Positions 58,987-64,000 of a DNA stretch of 64,000 nucleotides are shown here, piece by piece (positions within the stretch are counted from its first letter, which is position 1; each line of letters opens with the position of its first letter). The notes beneath the pieces are model-generated. The model was not told where the DNA came from, ran no database searches, and was given only the letters and a program-made list of their open reading frames with translations. Source of the stretch: Utricularia gibba (taxonomy: Eukaryota > Streptophyta > Magnoliopsida > Lamiales > Lentibulariaceae); NCBI GenBank assembly GCA_002189035.1, contig NEEC01000004.1, positions 434,001 to 498,000 on the forward strand, read 5' to 3'. The translations under genes and the position numbers were made by a program.

Positions 58987-59451
58987 TGTGGTCACACTTG
59001 GCATTGGTTTCGAAGCACTTGAAATCGCATTTTTTTGCTGTCCGATGCTCATTCAATTTCATACACATCCACCAAATGCCCCAAAGAAAACGACACGAGT
59101 TTGGTTGAATGTATGAAAATGAGGGCTCAAGCCATGTGATTAACTTTCATCATGTGCTAATGACCGAAATGCCCCCCGCCCCCCTGGATGGAATAAACCA
59201 AATAATACTAATAAAGAGAGGGGGCGGGGGCGGGGGCGTGTCATCACAGCTAAGAGGGAGCTGGAACCCAGTCTGAAATAATAATATTCTCGCGGGTGGT
59301 TTCGTGATATATATTACTTATAAGGCATTTGTTTAAAAGAAAAACTAAATAATGACGTAAAAATGATGCAGGTTGATTATGTGGATAATTAATGACGAGG
59401 AATCTTCTCCGAAAGTCGTGTGTAGCAGCAGTTAGCAGTAGCAGTAGCAGT

Positions 59452-59481
59452 AGGAGGAGGAGGAGGAGGAGGAGGAGGAGA
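59452..59481. repeat. AGG trinucleotide microsatellite
   Basis: About ten AGG/GGA units preceded by an irregular AGC/AGT tract (59427-59451). Confidence 0.9.
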
Positions 59482-60175
59482 TGGAGCATTTCTTTCTTTC
59501 TTTGTATGGATGTGTTCGTTCTCCCTGCAACTGGGTCACATGGAGGGACCCCTGGGTCTATCGTACTTGGGAGAGTGACCCCCCCCCACCTCTCACCTTC
59601 AGTCCCCTAACCTCCACAACAACACAACAGATGCGCCTTACGGCTGCGTGCAAGGCGTAAAACCTGTTAAAAGCTCTGATACAGCAGGAGGAGGAGGGGC
59701 AGCAGCAGTTAACTGAATCACCTACTCGGTGTTGGAGTTTTGATGTCATTGAAAAGGATGGGTGCAGATACATGGGGGGACATGTGCCTGGTGCCTACTA
59801 CCTGCCCAGAGAGGAGAGGAGTCTCTCAGTTGGGAACCCCGGCGCAGAGAGATCGTCCGTCCCCAGTCTGGTTCCTGCCGACGTCGTTGAATAAAAAAAC
59901 ACGAGAGGGTTTAGGGGTACATAGATGTGGGGTTGGGTGGGGTGCGACAGCATTTACTTCCAGCTCAAGTGCCTTTGCAGTGGCCATAAAAATGGTACAA
60001 TATATGTGACTTATTGGTACAACAAGGTATTAAGTAAGTGGAGCAGATGATGTCAGAGGTGCCTCCCTCTGAGGGAAGGAAAGGAAGGGAAGGGAATGTA
60101 CCTGCTTTTCTACGAAGGGGGATGGAGGCAAAATTCTTATGTTACAGGGGCGAGATCATGAACGGCAGTAGATCA

Positions 60176-63100
60176 TCACCTCCTCTGGAAGTTGAATGAT
60201 CTGATGGAGAAGGCGAAGATCACGGCGAACAAGATGCAGAAGCCGACGACCATGATTGCTGAGATGCCAATGAAGTCATGTCTGAAACCGAACACCTCCC
60301 TCACTAGCACACTCGTCGGCACTGACTGGACTCCGTCCGCGAGTCTGACCGGCCGCTCGCTGTCGGAATACTGGGAGGCGACGAGGCCGTAGAGGCTCCA
60401 TGCTACCGGGTTTGCCCAGTAGTACCATCTCCACCATAGTGGGATTCTCTGCGATCGAGTATAAGTGACTCAACGGCTGCTGCTGAACTATATCATGCAA
60501 AAAGAAACATCTTTTTGTGCGTGTGTGGGTGGTGGGTTATACCTTGTGAGGAATCATGAAACCGCTAAAGAGATTCCACAGCATGTAAAACGGGGCGCCG
60601 ATGATGGCAGCCACATTGTGGTTGGGTGTGAGAGCTGTGGTCATCATGCCGTACAAGGTGAAGTACAACATGGTGAAGAACATGAAGAAGATGTACCAGA
60701 GGAATTTGGGAGCTGTCCACTCGAAGTTTGCCATTGAGTAAAATATAGTGCAGTATATGAGAGATTGCACTAGCACATAAGGGAACTCGATTGCAACCTG
60801 CAGTGCACACAAGTAGCATGTGATGAAATCTAGTCTTGTGGCTGTAAAATAAGAGGATGTGATGTAGAAATCGCAGCATCACCTGAGCGAATGCAAATGG
60901 GAGTGCAGAGTATGTTCCAGCTGCCCTCTCTCGATATGAAACGGCTCGTTCAACAGAAACAACAGGCTGGACAGCAGTGCCATTTGTGACACCGATGAAC
61001 AGCACCGCTGCATACATAGATCCCATGGCATTAAAGATGTCCTGCTGAGTATCTCTGCTTGGCCATGGAAAGTAAAAGAGAAAAAAGGTCATGCATGCAG
61101 AGAAGTGAATGATGATAGAAAAAATAGTTTTAGAAACACAATTGCAAGTGTTGAACCTTTGGGATCCAAATTTCCAGCATATCGTTCCCAGCATCAGGGA
61201 TATTATCAGTGTGTAAAAGAACCTAACTGCAGTATACTGTGGATTTCTCCAGTATGAAAGATGTTGCTTCCAGAGACAGGTGAGGAACTGATCCAAGAAT
61301 GTTCGTGAATACTTGGAAGAAAACTTGATATCCCTTGAATCCATGCTTGGTCTGCTTAGCCTCTCAACCAACTTCTTGTTGATCCTAAACAAGGAAAAGT
61401 GCCATGTTATGCAAGAGAGGTATATGGATATCGAGAAAGAAACATGATTTATTGCACATACTTGTATAGTTTGGAGTTCTGATAAATTTCAGCAAAATCA
61501 ACACCCAGCCGGATTTCCTCTGCTGGTGATGTCACTTCCAACATCCACGTAGCTGGATTATATCCAGGGCTCATCTTGGGAACTCCTTCGATTCTCTGAA
61601 CAGAAGGTGTATATCTGAAGCTTTCAATATTGCTATACCATATTTAAGACATGTTCTGTAAACTGGTGCTCCTATCCAAGACATTTCACTTGAAAAGCCT
61701 GAAGTTATACACGTACCTCAAAGTACTCAATGAGATTGGTAGATTTGCGACCTAGTGGACCTGCATAAATGAGCTCACCTCCCCATTTCATTAACAAAAG
61801 CTGCAGAAAAACGAGCAGTTGCAGTTTATCAGATATTAAGACAATTTATACGAGAAACATTACAAGAAGACATGAGCTCTTGCAGATCGTATGAAACAGG
61901 ATAGGAAGATTATCAGGACCTCGTCAAATGATTCAAATATATCAATACTCGGCTGATGGATTGTGCAGACTATTGTTCTTCCTGTATTTACAATATTCCT
62001 CACGGTCCTCATGACAATTGCTGCAGCTCTAGCATCCAATCCCGATGTTGGCTCATCCATGAATACTATTGAGGGGTTGGCAACAAGTTCAACAGCAACG
62101 GTAAGGCGTTTTCTTTGTTCTGTCGATAGTCCATCTACTCCCGGTAAACCTATCAAAGCATCTTTCAAAGGAGTGAGCTCTACAAGCTCCATCACCTCTT
62201 CCACAAATTCCTGGAAATTATTGTGGATGTCTCATTCAGTGTCCAACAAGTAAATGCAAGATTGAAAATTAAAAGTACCTTCTGTGTTTGCAAGTTAATG
62301 CTGGACGGTAACCGCAACCATGCAGAGAAAAGCAGTGACTCTTGCAATGTTAAGCAAGGAGAATGAATATCGTTCTGCTCACAGTAACCTGATATTCTGG
62401 CGAAGGTCTCCTGCTTTTTAGGATAACCAGAGATACTGATGTTCCCTTCAATAACTCCTCCTGTCTTTCGACCAGCTAACACGTCCATAAGAGTAGTTTT
62501 TCCAGCACCACTTACACCAACCAATGCAGTTAGCACTCCAGGTCTAAATGCTCCTGTGATGTTATTTAATAACCTCAACTTATCCTCGCATACACCTTGC
62601 TGCTTCAACTCCTGAAAGATTCTTTCATAAGCACATGAAGGGATGTATGCGTAGGCACATGGAGTAGAGAAGTAAATGAGATTCACTTACCAGAGGTACA
62701 TCCACATAATATCGGATGTTGCTGAAAGCCATAGAAAGTGGTTGAAAGGGAAGAGCCATGCCCTTTTTATTAGGATTAATTTCTGCATACCAAGCAAACT
62801 AAGTTGAGTAACTCAAGCCAGCGATTCCAGCGGAACTGTTTCTGAATTGCTCAACATAGAAATCCGTACAGTAAAAGAAAAAAGAGCAGAACTCACTATT
62901 AAATGAACGCGAGTGTAGAAAAAGGTCTCTCAGCTGAATTTGTTGTCCTTCTTGAGTCTTCTTATCAGATTCTTCATTAAGAAAAAACGCTTGACGTTTT
63001 CCCAAAGCTTAAGGAGCAAGATAGAACAAACATATTTTAGTTTCTGCATGTTAGTTTCAAAGTGAACTTCACCATGAAAGCAACTGAGCTGTAAGTAGAG

Positions 63101-64000
63101 CCTTACGGTTTAGTTTGGACAGAAAAAATGTGAAGAGGACATTGAACAAAATGGTGTAGCCAATCAACGCACCAATGCCAATCCAATACCAATAACTCTC
63201 TGGGAACAAACTGCGAGACTTCAACAATGCTTGCCCAGGGACAATGCTGGGTTGCCACCACTTGCCTACATTTAGTGAATTATGAGAACTAAAGCAGAAT
63301 CAAATAAGAAATACTACTTTGAACAAAGAGTCTAAAACAGTACGAATATTACACAAAATCCAATGCAACCCTTGAATGAATGGCAATTCTAATATCCAGT
63401 GCTCATTCACAAGCAGAGGCAAAAGAATACCTTATCCCACGAGTGACCAAGAAACTCATTGACTGTAGCAGCCTCTTGTGAGTACATTAGTGGAGAAATC
63501 CAAAATCCCCAAATCCACCAACTAGGAATCCTATCTGTTGACACTCAAAATATGGGGTATAAGGTGGCGAATTACAAACACAAAGTGGCTGATTGGATCC
63601 ATTTGCTACTTCATTTTACCTCTGGAAATAATGTAACCACCGAGTGCCATGACTATCAGCATCGCAAAAGACCCAAAAGTATTTGCCACAATCATGTTCC
63701 TTCCCAGAGATCCTATCAGACGAAACAGAGCTAGAGACATTTGATGCAGAAAAAAGAATAGCATGAATTGCCGGAGAAACCTGCAGGCAAAAATGCTAAT
63801 TTAGACTTGGCACAACTCGTATGTCAATAAAAATAAGAAAAAAAAAGATTCACCTGCTAAAATTGGGGTCATATCCCACCACATAGTAGGTTACTATCAC
63901 CCATATACCAGATTCTATAAATGAAGTTGGAACACTCAAAAGCCATGAAGGAAATGTATATGCCCAACTAGGGTAGAAATGCAAGTCTCTGTGCTTATAA
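60176..64000 (-). CDS. ABCG: PDR-type ABCG transporter, C-terminal part (5' end outside window)
   Basis: Full-size pleiotropic-drug-resistance transporter exporting hormones, terpenoids or other hydrophobics across the plasma membrane. Fourteen exons from the right: 63854->64000, 63620-63780, 63431-63534, 63107-63260, 62897-63007, 62691-62782, 62279-62611, 61920-62210, 61717-61800, 61462-61595, 61157-61384, 60883-61054, 60543-60797, 60176-60448. All phases agree, encoding about 845 residues of an expected ~1450. Present are the end of the first membrane domain ([19 protein letters not shown]), the second nucleotide-binding domain (Walker [10 protein letters not shown]; signature [10 protein letters not shown]; Walker [15 protein letters not shown]-type switch [12 protein letters not shown]) and the complete second membrane domain with [15 protein letters not shown], ending SFNFQRR. 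The PDR box [17 protein letters not shown] is visible. The subfamily member is not resolved. No frame defect is seen. Confidence 0.94.

Larger units (their letters stand above)
58552..60175. other. Intergenic region, extensin promoter and ABCG 3' flank
   Basis: About 1.6 kb rich in purine/pyrimidine-biased simple repeats: a 13-base G run at 58974-58986, GGGGGC repeats at 59219-59238, an AGG array at 59452-59481, and several short GA-rich tracts. No coding exon is recognised. Confidence 0.4.

Noticed and set aside
59250-59610. Leu- and Arg-rich frames near 59.4 kb
   Set aside because: They translate the AGG/AGC microsatellite.

Overview
This is nuclear DNA from a flowering plant. Almost every gene is split by short GT-AG introns, and the families are land-plant ones: a CYP88A gibberellin oxidase, thermospermine synthase, a plant WNK kinase, an isoprenylated HMA protein, XTH, a PERK kinase, a leucine-rich-repeat extensin, nucleus-encoded PsbX and plastid heme oxygenase. 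About 21 genes in 64 kb (one per 3 kb) point to a compact or gene-rich region. The species cannot be named from this window. I see no CRISPR array, operon, rRNA or tRNA.

Layout. 0-8 kb: 3' end of an ABCC transporter, an unrecognised small coding exon, CYP88A (ent-kaurenoic acid oxidase), an NTF2/SnoaL-like plastid protein, and on the minus strand a HIPP metallochaperone. 8.7-20.7 kb, all plus strand: WNK kinase, oligopeptide transporter, a divergent short-chain dehydrogenase, a purple acid phosphatase. 21-25 kb: a DUF4228/PADRE protein (minus), then about 3.5 kb of non-coding DNA. 25-33 kb: XTH (plus), then TDP1 and mitochondrial LpxD (both minus). 33.3-37.2 kb: a Mutator-like element (MULE) with a decayed transposase. 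38.6-51 kb: ACL5-type thermospermine synthase (plus), PsbX (minus), PERK kinase (plus), SPX protein (plus), heme oxygenase (minus), ALBA protein (minus). 51.5-64 kb: RanBP2-type zinc-finger protein (plus), then on the minus strand a group-3 sulfate transporter, a leucine-rich-repeat extensin, and the C-terminal half or more of a PDR-type ABCG transporter that runs off the right edge.

The genes are ordinary neighbours and do not form a pathway cluster. Convergent pairs (XTH/TDP1, ACL5/PsbX, SPX/heme oxygenase, zinc finger/SULTR) are separated by only about 250-610 bp. SPX and the purple acid phosphatase both belong to phosphate biology, and the SPX gene has a PHR1-type P1BS palindrome just upstream of its start.

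The main oddity is a pattern. Six otherwise intact genes (WNK, OPT, thermospermine synthase, PERK, heme oxygenase, leucine-rich-repeat extensin) are each broken by loss of one or two bases, nearly always inside a run of identical bases. Every loss is a contraction, and restoring the length makes splice phases and total CDS lengths divisible by three. This looks like homopolymer under-calling in the assembly more than biology, but it could also be real lesions. The best candidate for new biology is the MULE, whose terminal inverted repeats each carry three tandem copies of a TAGAAAA-TGGCCA-type unit. I found no convincing undescribed system.
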